A stretch of 22,981 nt of DNA from Aureispira sp964404215 (lineage in GTDB: Bacteria > Bacteroidota > Bacteroidia > Chitinophagales > Saprospiraceae). The DNA lies in the NCBI GenBank assembly GCA_964404215.1, contig CAYOJF010000083.1:1-22981 (forward strand). The letters run 5' to 3'. Every line of letters begins with the position of its first letter. Position 1 is the stretch's first letter. Below the pieces are notes generated by a model. That model was not told the origin of the DNA. It saw only the letters and a list, made by a program, of their open reading frames with translations, and searched no databases. The position numbers were made by a program, and so were the translations under genes. This document shows positions 1 to 8,516 of the stretch, in pieces.

Positions 1-63
1 AATGGGCATACTTTTATTCCTATTAGTGTGATTGACCCCATAGAGGGCATTGTAGTGTTATAG
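1..63 (+). CDS. Possible 3' end of a gene running in from the left edge
   Basis: Frame 1 is open from the first base to a TAG at 61-63 and reads as a plausible, mostly hydrophobic C-terminus (ending DPIEGIVVL). It would converge on the ATPase gene with 14 bases between the two stop codons, a normal arrangement. Only 20 codons are visible, so no function can be given. Twenty open codons can arise by chance in AT-rich DNA, so this is a tentative call. Confidence 0.35.
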   Translation, partial: NGHTFIPISVIDPIEGIVVL

Positions 64-77
64 ATATTGACTTTGAA

Positions 78-1526
78 TCAAATATCTCCTGCTACTCCTT
101 TATTCATCAAATTCTTTAATTGACTTTCTAACTTCTCTAACAAAATAAGACTCTTTTTTATTTCTTTGTCAGAAATTACAGAAGTAGCAGGTGTGACACC
201 ATGTGAGCTAGGATTCATTACAACTTTTTTATATAATTTCAATTCGCTCAAAATTTGCATAAATTCATTTGATTCTGACCAACAATACCCTCTAATTATA
301 TTACTTAAATCTTGTTTTAATATTACTTCTTCTGTTGTTTCATTTATAGCTTCAATAAGTTCATACAGGAGGTGTCGCCCTACCTCATTTCTACTTTTTA
401 GGTAAATAGTTTTATTTTGCATGATTCTGTTCAGTATGCTCTTATTTTCTTCTGCATAATCTATCATCAACAACTTACTAAATTCATGAACTAATACTTC
501 AAATCTATCTCTAATTAGAGGTGCTATTTCACTAGTAGATAATGCTTCATTACCACTACCAGAAGGAGGATTATACAACTCTTTCAATTTTTTCACTTGT
601 TTAGAACTCCCTTGTTGATAGTAATGAACAGTTAATTCTTTCATATACAGATTCCCAAAATTCCAACTTCCTTGTTCTTGATTTATGTTATTTACAATAT
701 ACTTTACCAAATTGTAAAAGTTGATATTATGCGTCAATATTACAATTCTAAAGTCTGAAAAAGTCTCCAAAATATACTTAACTAGGAATGTTCTATTGGT
801 AGTATCTAGACTTGTTACAAAGTCATCTAAAACAAGTACCTTTTGTCTATCAGCTAACTCATGAGCTTTAATTTTAATTGCTTCAAAATAGGTTAGAAGT
901 TTTACTAAGTTTATTCTAGCTTCATTAAAGTATTCTGCAACATCTGCTTCTTTTCTAGGTATATGCCTAAGAGTATCTTGCAGACCAATAGTATTAGTTG
1001 CTGCATCTATATCATAAATTAATCCTCTTTCTAAGAATTGCTCTAATTGGTTGTTGACCGCTGCTGCTATAGCCCCTCTATGTTGCGTACAAAAACCATC
1101 AATAGAACTGGCTGCATCTACTACTTGCAATAAAGTACCCAACATACTAGACAGCTGCATGTTTTCGGATTGCAATTGTTTCATATCTAGCATAAAGACA
1201 GCATATTCAGTCCTGCTAATTGGGTTTCCATTGCTAGCTTGGATTTCAATACTAAAAGGAGTAGTTAGATTAGCGTGATTATTATATTTACTCCAAAAAT
1301 TATTTTTCTTTTGTTCTAATTCCTCTGGAGGCATAATACCATCGTCTAAATGCTCCTCCATATACTCTCTGTAAAAGAATATTTTTATAGCACTGTATAG
1401 AGAACTTTTACCAGCCCCATTTTCACCATAAATAAGTGTGTTTTTATCTAATAGAATACTAAAAGAATTATCACTAATATCTGATGACTTGTATGCCTTG
1501 AAGTTTTTAATTAAGATTTGTTTCAT
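78..1526 (-). CDS. Compact ABC/SMC-like ATPase, partner of a DUF262 protein (putative defence operon)
   Basis: The protein has 482 residues. Seen: an N-terminal LIKNFKAYK strand; Walker A GENGAGKS at 34-41; Walker B VLVLDD at 230-235 followed by a D-loop (TSLD, 238-241); and an H-loop ILTHN at 263-267 with His266. Where the LSGGQ signature should lie, about 30 residues before Walker B, there is FNEARIN (200-206). Only about 190 residues separate Walker A and B, so there is no long SMC/Rad50 coiled coil. A C-terminal NPSSH (438-442) followed by a Lys/Glu helix resembles the end of AAA_13/RloC-like ATPases (inference). The start codon overlaps the stop of the upstream DUF262 gene as ATGA (1523-1526), implying translational coupling. 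Likely role: nucleotide-dependent sensor or regulator of the DUF262 partner. No nuclease domain was recognised. Confidence 0.8.
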   Translation of the reverse strand: MKQILIKNFKAYKSSDISDNSFSILLDKNTLIYGENGAGKSSLYSAIKIFFYREYMEEHLDDGIMPPEELEQKKNNFWSKYNNHANLTTPFSIEIQASNGNPISRTEYAVFMLDMKQLQSENMQLSSMLGTLLQVVDAASSIDGFCTQHRGAIAAAVNNQLEQFLERGLIYDIDAATNTIGLQDTLRHIPRKEADVAEYFNEARINLVKLLTYFEAIKIKAHELADRQKVLVLDDFVTSLDTTNRTFLVKYILETFSDFRIVILTHNINFYNLVKYIVNNINQEQGSWNFGNLYMKELTVHYYQQGSSKQVKKLKELYNPPSGSGNEALSTSEIAPLIRDRFEVLVHEFSKLLMIDYAEENKSILNRIMQNKTIYLKSRNEVGRHLLYELIEAINETTEEVILKQDLSNIIRGYCWSESNEFMQILSELKLYKKVVMNPSSHGVTPATSVISDKEIKKSLILLEKLESQLKNLMNKGVAGDI

Positions 1527-3193
1527 AGTTCGTCATTAAAAAACTTAACAAGATTCTTTGTTAGTTCCTTTTCTCTGTTACAAAAGGATTCGTAAGTATA
1601 ATCTTCAAAAAAAATATTCTTAACTTCTTCTAGGTTTGATTCTTCCATATAGTAGGACTTATGTTTGTGAGGAGTCTTCATTTGAGGAATATCAGACACC
1701 ATAAAATTAGCCAGTTTATCTAATTCTTCTATCATTTCAATCCCTTGCCAGCCACTTATATTTTCCTGAAAGTATTCTATTTCTCTGGTATTAATTATTT
1801 TTCCAATATAAAAACTACTTAATGCCTTTTCTTTAGTAATGTAGAAAGCTAATAAAGCATATCCATACTTTAACCTTCCTAAAGGATATAGTAGTTCTAA
1901 TGTCAGATTTAGAGTGTATTTTTCAATTTCTCCTCTTTGACAAACTAGTTTAATAATATTGTAAATTTCATATTTGATAGTAGTAGTAGCACCTTTACCA
2001 TAAACATATCTGATAAGAGACTTACAGAATTGAACTGTCTTTTCCATGTTTTCTTCTACTATTTCAATACCATTGGTAAAAAGATAAGCTACCAATGCCC
2101 ATTTTGGGTACTGATTGCTATAATAATCAATTAATTGCAACCACTTTGCTAAATTAGTTCTCAGTTTTTTCTGATTCTCGACATACTCTAAGACACTAAT
2201 TATCTTAAATAAGTCTGTTAAAATATCATCATAAGATTTGTTATCAAATGATTGTTTATTATTGAATGGAGAATAATGTTTATTTATAAAAAACTCTCTC
2301 ATATTAGTTTCACTGGATGTAATTCCCTCTTGCCCTCTAACAATATGTGAGTAATACCTAAAAATATCATCCACTTCTAAATGTAAGTCATCACACTTTT
2401 CTCTAAAATCTTTCCAGTTAGCTATAAATGCTTTCTCTTCACCTACTTTCTCTGCCCCCTCGTACAATTTTGCTTTAAATATGTCAGCATCTTCTAAGCT
2501 CATCCCACGATTATTGACAGTCTCAAAAATAGTAAGTGCTTTTCTCCTAGCATCTGCTGCTGATTTTCCATTCAACTGAATTGGTAACAGATAAACACTT
2601 TGAAATAAGTAATCTATAAAATTTTCAAATTTTTCAGTATTTCGTTGAAAACGGGCAAACCATTGATAAAAAAAGAGTGCATTTTGCTCAAAATTATGCT
2701 TACATTTTCTAATATTTATCTTATTCTTCATATCTGTACATTCCTCTAGTCTTTTTTCAAATGTACTTTTATTATACTTAAGGATTTGTTCTAAATGTTC
2801 AGAGTCTTTTGTTTCGATGATATTTGACTTTAACCTTACCAACTCCTCTCCTTTCCAATTTTCAGATTTAATGAAGGAATTTATAAAAAAACCAATTTTT
2901 GTTTTTTCTTCTAGTGTTGCTACAACCTTTAACATAATAAAAAAAGTAGTTAAGCGCTGCTGTCCGTCTATAACCTCTAACCTCCCCTTATTCGTATCAC
3001 TAACTGCTAAGATAATGTTTCCAACAAAGTATTCTTCTTTTTGATTATAAGCTTCTACTAAATCATTATATAACTGTAGACATTGGTCATACTCCCATGA
3101 ATATGGGCGTTGAAAAGCAGGTATAATATACTGTTCCTCTCTTTTGAATATCTTTACTAAAGATTTCTGCTCTGCGTTTAGAGATAATGCCAT
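1523..3193 (-). CDS. DUF262 (GmrSD N-terminal-like) protein, first gene of a putative defence operon
   Basis: The protein has 556 residues. The DUF262 hallmarks are clear: IPAFQRPYSW (24-33), VGNI (57-60) and VIDGQQRLTT (74-83), the ParB/sulfiredoxin-like nucleotide-binding core of GmrS, then IFETVNNRGMSLEDADIFKAKL (222-243), typical of the helical middle part. In GmrSD this region precedes a DUF1524 HNH nuclease. Here the C-terminus keeps the closing helix (FCNREKELTKNL), but I find no IEHIxP or GNL-type HNH motif before it, so the nuclease domain looks degenerate or replaced. It lies four bases into the start of the ATPase gene and so forms a two-gene unit. No minus-strand TAnnTTTG box is obvious upstream. 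Base composition is low: 60-base lines that I counted gave 22-28% G+C here against 37-40% in neighbouring housekeeping genes, consistent with horizontal acquisition. Confidence 0.85.
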   Translation of the reverse strand: MALSLNAEQKSLVKIFKREEQYIIPAFQRPYSWEYDQCLQLYNDLVEAYNQKEEYFVGNIILAVSDTNKGRLEVIDGQQRLTTFFIMLKVVATLEEKTKIGFFINSFIKSENWKGEELVRLKSNIIETKDSEHLEQILKYNKSTFEKRLEECTDMKNKINIRKCKHNFEQNALFFYQWFARFQRNTEKFENFIDYLFQSVYLLPIQLNGKSAADARRKALTIFETVNNRGMSLEDADIFKAKLYEGAEKVGEEKAFIANWKDFREKCDDLHLEVDDIFRYYSHIVRGQEGITSSETNMREFFINKHYSPFNNKQSFDNKSYDDILTDLFKIISVLEYVENQKKLRTNLAKWLQLIDYYSNQYPKWALVAYLFTNGIEIVEENMEKTVQFCKSLIRYVYGKGATTTIKYEIYNIIKLVCQRGEIEKYTLNLTLELLYPLGRLKYGYALLAFYITKEKALSSFYIGKIINTREIEYFQENISGWQGIEMIEELDKLANFMVSDIPQMKTPHKHKSYYMEESNLEEVKNIFFEDYTYESFCNREKELTKNLVKFFNDEL

Positions 3194-3386
3194 CTGTTAT
3201 TTAAATTTTAATCATTTTCTTGCTGAATTCGTCTAAAGAGTACGCACACATTTGTAAGGTAAGGAAACTTAACCTCAAAGACAATTTATTGCTATAGTAA
3301 ATACAACTTTACTTACTTTCCTAATCCCACATCACTTCCTTTAATAAAAAATTTTATCTTTGTTTTGGAACAAAAAATAACAGACT
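3194..3386. promoter_or_regulatory. Divergent intergenic region; carboxylase promoter candidate
   Basis: This 193-base gap separates the defence operon from the carboxylase gene. TATCTTTG at 3355-3362 matches the Bacteroidota -7 box TAnnTTTG and lies 24 bases before the carboxylase ATG. No clear TTTG -33 box stands 19-21 bases upstream. No matching box was found on the minus strand for the DUF262 gene. Confidence 0.45.
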
Positions 3387-5030
3387 ATGGAAACACCCAT
3401 TGAGATAGATTTAGAATTTAATAAAAATGAAGACACCAATAAAATGGATGTCTCTAAAATGCGTCACCTTTTCCAAAAAATCGCTTTAGGCGGGGGGACA
3501 AAAAAAATAGAAAAGCTACATAGCCGAGGTAAGATGACCGCTCGTGAGCGTATCGATTATCTTATCGATAAAGACAGTGAATTTTTAGAGCTAGGAGCTT
3601 TTGCTGGTTATGAAATGTATCCTGAATATGGTGGTTGTCCTGCAGGTGGTGTCGTAGGTGGTATTGGTTATGTCAAAGGCCGCCAAGTTATGATTGTCGC
3701 TAATGATGCTACGGTCAAAGCTGGTGCATGGTTTCCAATCACAGGGAAAAAGAACTTGCGTTTTCAAGAAATAGCCATGGAAAATAATTTGCCGATTATC
3801 TACTTGGTAGATTCTGCTGGTGTATTTCTACCTATGCAAGATGAGATTTTTCCAGATAAAGAACACTTTGGACGTATTTTCCGTAACAATGCAAAAATGT
3901 CTAGTATGGGAATCCCTCAAATTGCTGCTATTATGGGTAGTTGTGTAGCAGGTGGGGCTTATCTTCCTATTATGTCTGATGAAGCATTGATTGTAGATGG
4001 TACTGGTTCTATCTTCTTAGCAGGCCCTTACCTTGTGAAAGCAGCTATTGGCGAGACGGTCGATAAAGAGACATTAGGCGGAGCTAAAACACAATGCGAA
4101 ATATCTGGCGTAACAGACTATAATATGCCTGATGATAAAACTTGTTTAGAGACTATTCGTGATCTCGTTGATAAGTTTGGTGAATTTGACAAAGCAGGCT
4201 TCTCTAGAGAAAAACCAGCTGCTCCTAAAGAGGATGAAAAAGAAATCTATGGTATCTTACCAGCAGAAAGAACCAAACCTTACAATTCAAAAGAGATTAT
4301 CAAGCGTTTGGTAGATAACTCTGAATTTACAGAATACAAATCGGACTATGGTCAGACGATCACTTGTGCCTATGCTCGTATTGATGGTTGGGCAGTTGGT
4401 ATTGTTGCCAATAATAGACAAGTAATACGAAACGCTAAAGGTGAAGTACAATTTGGTGGTGTCATTTATTCTGATTCAGCAGATAAAGCAGCTCGTTTCA
4501 TTATGAATTGTAACCAAAAGAAAATTCCTCTAGTCTTTTTGCATGATGTAACTGGATTTATGGTAGGGACTCGCTCCGAACATGGCGGTATTATCAAAGA
4601 TGGAGCTAAAATGGTTTCGGCTGTTTCTAACTCTACTGTTCCTAAATTTTCTATCGTAATTGGTAACTCTTATGGTGCTGGAAATTATGCCATGTGTGGC
4701 AAAGCTTATGACCCTCGATTGATCGTAGCTTGGCCTAGTGCCAAAATAGCTGTAATGGGTGGTTCGCAAGCGGCAAAAGTATTGCTTCAGATACAAACTG
4801 CTTCACAAAAAGCAAAAGGAGAAGTCGTATCTGCTGAAGACGAAAAAGCACTACTTGATAAAATTACTGCTCGTTACGATAAGCAAACAACACCTTATTA
4901 TGCAGCCTCTCGCCTATGGGTAGATGCCATCATTGATCCACTCGAAACTCGTAAGGTGATCTCAATGGGAATCGAAGCAGCGAATAACGCTCCTGTAGAA
5001 AAATTCAACCCAGGTATTATTCAGACCTAG
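3387..5030 (+). CDS. Biotin-dependent acyl-CoA carboxylase, carboxyltransferase (beta) subunit, methylcrotonyl-CoA type
   Basis: The protein has 547 residues, the usual length for a stand-alone beta subunit. It transfers CO2 from carboxybiotin to an acyl-CoA in the cytosol. Seen: the N-terminal crotonase-like half with SRGKMTARERIDYLID; DSAGVFLPMQDEIFPD; the oxyanion-hole glycine pair in GSCVAGGAYLP (184-194); and the C-terminal half with the second pair in NSYGAGNYAMCG (427-438) and AVMGGSQAAKVL. The FPDKEHFGRIF and GGAKTQCEISGVTDY stretches resemble methylcrotonyl-CoA carboxylase beta more than propionyl-CoA carboxylase, but substrate cannot be fixed from sequence. The biotin carboxylase/BCCP partner is not next to it, so it must be encoded elsewhere. 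It is a single-gene unit with its own promoter candidate and terminator. Confidence 0.92.
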   Translation: METPIEIDLEFNKNEDTNKMDVSKMRHLFQKIALGGGTKKIEKLHSRGKMTARERIDYLIDKDSEFLELGAFAGYEMYPEYGGCPAGGVVGGIGYVKGRQVMIVANDATVKAGAWFPITGKKNLRFQEIAMENNLPIIYLVDSAGVFLPMQDEIFPDKEHFGRIFRNNAKMSSMGIPQIAAIMGSCVAGGAYLPIMSDEALIVDGTGSIFLAGPYLVKAAIGETVDKETLGGAKTQCEISGVTDYNMPDDKTCLETIRDLVDKFGEFDKAGFSREKPAAPKEDEKEIYGILPAERTKPYNSKEIIKRLVDNSEFTEYKSDYGQTITCAYARIDGWAVGIVANNRQVIRNAKGEVQFGGVIYSDSADKAARFIMNCNQKKIPLVFLHDVTGFMVGTRSEHGGIIKDGAKMVSAVSNSTVPKFSIVIGNSYGAGNYAMCGKAYDPRLIVAWPSAKIAVMGGSQAAKVLLQIQTASQKAKGEVVSAEDEKALLDKITARYDKQTTPYYAASRLWVDAIIDPLETRKVISMGIEAANNAPVEKFNPGIIQT

Positions 5031-5057
5031 ATCATCTGATTATCTACTAGTATTTAC

Positions 5058-5095
5058 AAAGGCAAATCTATTTCGAGAATAGATTTGCCTTTTTG
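5058..5095 (+). terminator. Rho-independent terminator of the carboxylase gene
   Basis: A perfect 15-bp stem (5058-5072 with 5078-5092) with a 5-base loop is followed by a T-run. It starts 28 bases after the carboxylase stop codon. Confidence 0.88.
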
Positions 5096-5160
5096 TTTAT
5101 AATAGAGAGCTTATAATACTCAATCTTCATCTGTCTCAATACCTGCTATTTGAATTTACA

Positions 5161-5201
5161 CAAAAAATCTCCACTCAAGAAAAATTACTTGAATGGAGAT
5201 T
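5161..5201 (-). terminator. Rho-independent terminator of the OmpA-repeat protein gene
   Basis: Arms 5166-5179 and 5188-5201 pair over 14 positions with one internal mismatch (5174/5193) around an 8-base loop. Read on the minus strand the stem runs into T6 (the complement of 5162-5167). It lies 33 bases beyond the minus-strand stop. Confidence 0.8.
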
Positions 5202-5233
5202 ATACTAATTAGTAGTTGTATAGAGCCAGTTGA

Positions 5234-8197
5234 TTAGTCCTGACACTCTTTGGGTCGAGTCCCTATACCCGACTCTTTTACTAAACGATTCAGTGTTTTT
5301 TCATAAAAATCTAACAAAAGATTCGTGATATTCAATTCAATATCCACTTTACGGAATTCGCCACCTTTCTCAGTATAAGGATGCTCATAAGCCCCTACTT
5401 CAATAGGTACTTTCATGAACTCCAATTGCTCTTTTACAGTCCAAGCACGAGCAATTCCCAATTCCATATTATTCTTAAGTTTCTTGTCCATTTGTCTAGT
5501 CTCTTTCTTGAGCGTATCCACTGTACCATCACTCTTACCTAGGAAGTGTGTAAAAGGAGTCCCTTCTGCTATTCCCAATGAGCGATCATAACTTCTACCA
5601 CTAAAGCGATTTCCATCCGTATGACCTTCTAGATAAATGAAGAAATCTTCTTTACAACGCATACTCTTTTCACAGTACTTCGTCAATACTTCTGTATTGA
5701 CCCATGTTGCAATTTTCTTATAGTATAATGGATCTCCCATTTTAGCCAAATTAATTTTTTGACACATGAAAGTAGAAATAACATACTTCACTCCAATATG
5801 ACCGATTGGTTCATATACTACCTTTGTTTCACAAGGCTGCTCTGCTGAGTTCAAATCCACACGCATTGTTTCTGCTGATTTAGGACCGAATTCTTCTCGC
5901 TCTTCATTCGTGATTTTACGAGCTTTCAAAACCAGTTTCCAGTACTTACATTGATACACCTTGCTTTCCAAACGTTTGACACGACAAGCCAATTCTTTGT
6001 CGTATTTCAAGCTATGTTTTTTCTTCAATGCTACAATTTTCTTCAAGAAAGGCTCTCCTTTTGTACAAGGATCTAAATGACCTTTGATACACCAAGATTT
6101 AGTCTGAGCGATCTTATCACAGTAGAACTCTACTAAACGGATCTCATCTCTGATGATAGTATCCTCTTCAGGAAAACCTTCCTCCCAACTAGATACTTTA
6201 TCATTATCAATAAACATCGTCCATGCAGCATCCAAATCTTCCATATCCTTATCTTCCGTATCCACCAACTTCTGTAGGTATTCGATCTTCTTGAGTACAT
6301 CGTCTGTCAACTCTGGATTGAATTCTTCTCTTGCTTTTTTGATATCTGCTAGACGTTGTCTACTCTGAGCACATCTGTTTGTAATTCCATCCATGATATA
6401 AGCCTTGATAGTCAAAACAATATCACAATATTCGAATACAAAATTGATTCCGTTATCTAATTTGTTGTCTGGTAAGAAGTCTTTCCATGCTGCATTTAGA
6501 GTTGCAACATTTTTCTCTTCCTTCCCTACCATACTCTTCAATTTGCTGTGTTTTGCCTTCGTACCACTGGAGAGCGTTGGCTTATGCTCCTTCATGATTT
6601 CTACAATCTTGTCTAAAGCAGGACGCCCAGCAGTACAGTAGTCTTTGTATCCATCTAATAATTGAGCTTTTACATCAGCTTCTCTATCACATGGAAATTC
6701 ATAGGCATATTTTTCATCTTCTGCCACTTTATTACTACTCTCAAATTTCTTCCAAGCTGCATTTAATTGATCTAATTCTTTGGTTTCTTTTTCAACCAAT
6801 TCTTTTAGGTAGTCAATTTTTTCGATTACTTCATCTTCCAATTCTGGACTATGTTTCTTACGAGCTTTAGCTATATCTTCTAATCTAGTCTTACCTTTAG
6901 CACACTTATTAGCCATGCCATCCATGATGTAAGCTTTGATAGTATTCACTATATCACAATATTTGAATTCAAAGTTCACTCCATTTTTCAGCTTATTATC
7001 AGGTAAGAAATCTTTCCATGCTGCTGATAATTTTGCAACACGAGCATCTTCTTTCTCGACCAAGTCTTTAAGGCGTTTTTCTTTCTGACGTGTTTCACTA
7101 GTCAAAGAAGGGCTATATTCTTCTTTAATAGTTGCGATATTCTTGAGGGCTTCTGCACCAGTTACACATGGGTCCTTAAATCCATCCAATAACTGAGCTT
7201 TTACATCTGCTTCTCTATCACATGGGAATTCATAACCATATTTTGCACCTTCAGGTACTTCTTCAGATGAAGTAAAACTCGCCCAAACTTTATTGATCTG
7301 TTCTAGACCTTGATTGTTGTTCGTTACTTCTTTCTCTAACCACTCAATTTTATCTGCTAAATCAGCAGGAATTTTATGATCGGTATCATCACCCAATTTT
7401 TTAATCTTCTTAAGCATTTCATCTCCATACTGACAGACATCTGTTGTTGCTTTCAGCATGTAAGCTTTCATCTTAGGTATTGGATAACAATCTATCAGTG
7501 GTAAATCATAATCAAATCCTGGTGACTTATCAGTTTCGATGAAAGTAGACCAGTTTTTTTCTAGTAATGTTAGCCCCTTGAAAAACTTTTTAAACTTGTC
7601 AATATCTTCCTTCAAACCACCTACAGCAGCAGGATTAAAAGACGTTTTAGCCAACTTCAACACTCTGTTTTCAAACTGATCTCTAGCATTTTTTAAATCT
7701 GCCTTACAATAATAATCGTAAGTAGTCATCATAAAGTGCTTAGAGAGTGTTCCTTTTTCACAGACTTTAGTTGCCATTTCATTTCCATCCAGTTTATCTT
7801 TGGATACAGCACCATTTGCTTTGTATGTTTGCCATTGCTTATCTGTCTGGTAATAGGCTTTGATTTTCACTTTCAAGTCATCAAATCGAGCTTCAAATCC
7901 AGGGACTTTGTCCATCGCACCAGATCCCATAGATTCAATATCTGAAATGCTTCTTTTCGCATTAGTTAGATCATCTGCACAGAAATATTTAGTCGCATAC
8001 ATCAAAGAAAATTTCAAATAGTTGGCAACCTGCCCTTTATCTGGTTTTCTAAGTTTACTAATACTCGACGTTTTAGGATTTCGAAGAAATTCCTGCCACG
8101 TCTCCTCGTAATTAACGAGTTCTTGTGCCTGCATCAGCGGAAGCCACAGCCCCATGCTCAATACTAAACACAGTAAGAAACGTAAGTTCTGATTCAT
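5234..8197 (-). CDS. Large secreted repeat protein with C-terminal OmpA-like domain
   Basis: The protein has 987 residues. Residues 1-25 form a signal peptide (MNQNLRFLLC... ending QAQ). Residues 34 to about 752 are eight degenerate helical repeats of about 88 residues, each opening with a conserved Trp (34, 122, 216, 305, 394, 482, 571, 659). Most units carry a Cys about 39 residues after the Trp, and units 3-7 have a second about 20 residues after it, suggesting disulfides outside the cytoplasm. The C-terminus (about 800-957) is a divergent OmpA/peptidoglycan-associated domain: IYLEGHTDGNRFSGRSYDRS, ARAWTVKEQLEFM, and a final FRKVDIELNI in place of the usual R-x-V-E-I. An insertion of about 35 residues sits between its halves. 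Likely role: periplasmic or outer-membrane protein tethering a repeat rod to peptidoglycan. The gene stands alone with its own terminator. The repeat family itself I do not recognise. Confidence 0.82.
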   Translation of the reverse strand: MNQNLRFLLCLVLSMGLWLPLMQAQELVNYEETWQEFLRNPKTSSISKLRKPDKGQVANYLKFSLMYATKYFCADDLTNAKRSISDIESMGSGAMDKVPGFEARFDDLKVKIKAYYQTDKQWQTYKANGAVSKDKLDGNEMATKVCEKGTLSKHFMMTTYDYYCKADLKNARDQFENRVLKLAKTSFNPAAVGGLKEDIDKFKKFFKGLTLLEKNWSTFIETDKSPGFDYDLPLIDCYPIPKMKAYMLKATTDVCQYGDEMLKKIKKLGDDTDHKIPADLADKIEWLEKEVTNNNQGLEQINKVWASFTSSEEVPEGAKYGYEFPCDREADVKAQLLDGFKDPCVTGAEALKNIATIKEEYSPSLTSETRQKEKRLKDLVEKEDARVAKLSAAWKDFLPDNKLKNGVNFEFKYCDIVNTIKAYIMDGMANKCAKGKTRLEDIAKARKKHSPELEDEVIEKIDYLKELVEKETKELDQLNAAWKKFESSNKVAEDEKYAYEFPCDREADVKAQLLDGYKDYCTAGRPALDKIVEIMKEHKPTLSSGTKAKHSKLKSMVGKEEKNVATLNAAWKDFLPDNKLDNGINFVFEYCDIVLTIKAYIMDGITNRCAQSRQRLADIKKAREEFNPELTDDVLKKIEYLQKLVDTEDKDMEDLDAAWTMFIDNDKVSSWEEGFPEEDTIIRDEIRLVEFYCDKIAQTKSWCIKGHLDPCTKGEPFLKKIVALKKKHSLKYDKELACRVKRLESKVYQCKYWKLVLKARKITNEEREEFGPKSAETMRVDLNSAEQPCETKVVYEPIGHIGVKYVISTFMCQKINLAKMGDPLYYKKIATWVNTEVLTKYCEKSMRCKEDFFIYLEGHTDGNRFSGRSYDRSLGIAEGTPFTHFLGKSDGTVDTLKKETRQMDKKLKNNMELGIARAWTVKEQLEFMKVPIEVGAYEHPYTEKGGEFRKVDIELNITNLLLDFYEKTLNRLVKESGIGTRPKECQD
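5942..8098 (-). repeat. Coding tandem repeats: eight Trp-initiated units of about 88 residues
   Basis: Spacings between the unit-opening Trp residues are 88, 94, 89, 89, 88, 89 and 88. Units 4-7 (about 6227-7288) form an A-B-A-B array. A units share EFPCDREADVKAQLLDG and B units share AWKDFLPDNKL and IKAYIMDG. The last unit carries an insertion before its Cys pair. Confidence 0.85.
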
Positions 8198-8516
8198 ACT
8201 TTTTTTGTTTTACATAAATGATAAGATAATGCCTGTCACCTAGACAAAAATAATACCTAGTGCAGTCATTAATAGTAAAAGACTAATTCTAAACAAAATG
8301 TTAATGCCTTTAAACTATAAAAATAGTTACAAAAAACCAAATGACCTAAAATTTAACCCTTTTGCTATTTTTTCTGTATTTTGGTTTTGAGTCAGATAAA
8401 AAATACACTTCCATCCTTATCAAGCAGGATTTTGTAAAGAAAAAATCAACTGTTTGAGAGAGTATTCAATTAAAAAAAGATAAATAAAAGTAACTAACAC
8501 TTTATGAACAATTAAA
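8198..8516. promoter_or_regulatory. Divergent intergenic region with promoter candidate for the OmpA-repeat gene
   Basis: This 319-base AT-rich gap has no ORF. On the minus strand TATTTTTG (complement of 8245-8252) matches TAnnTTTG and lies 47 bases upstream of the ATG at 8197. I see no clear -33 partner. No TAnnTTTG box was found on the plus strand ahead of 8517. Confidence 0.35.

Noticed and set aside
4530..4796. Minus-strand ORF inside the carboxylase gene
   Set aside because: The sense strand encodes a highly conserved carboxyltransferase core.
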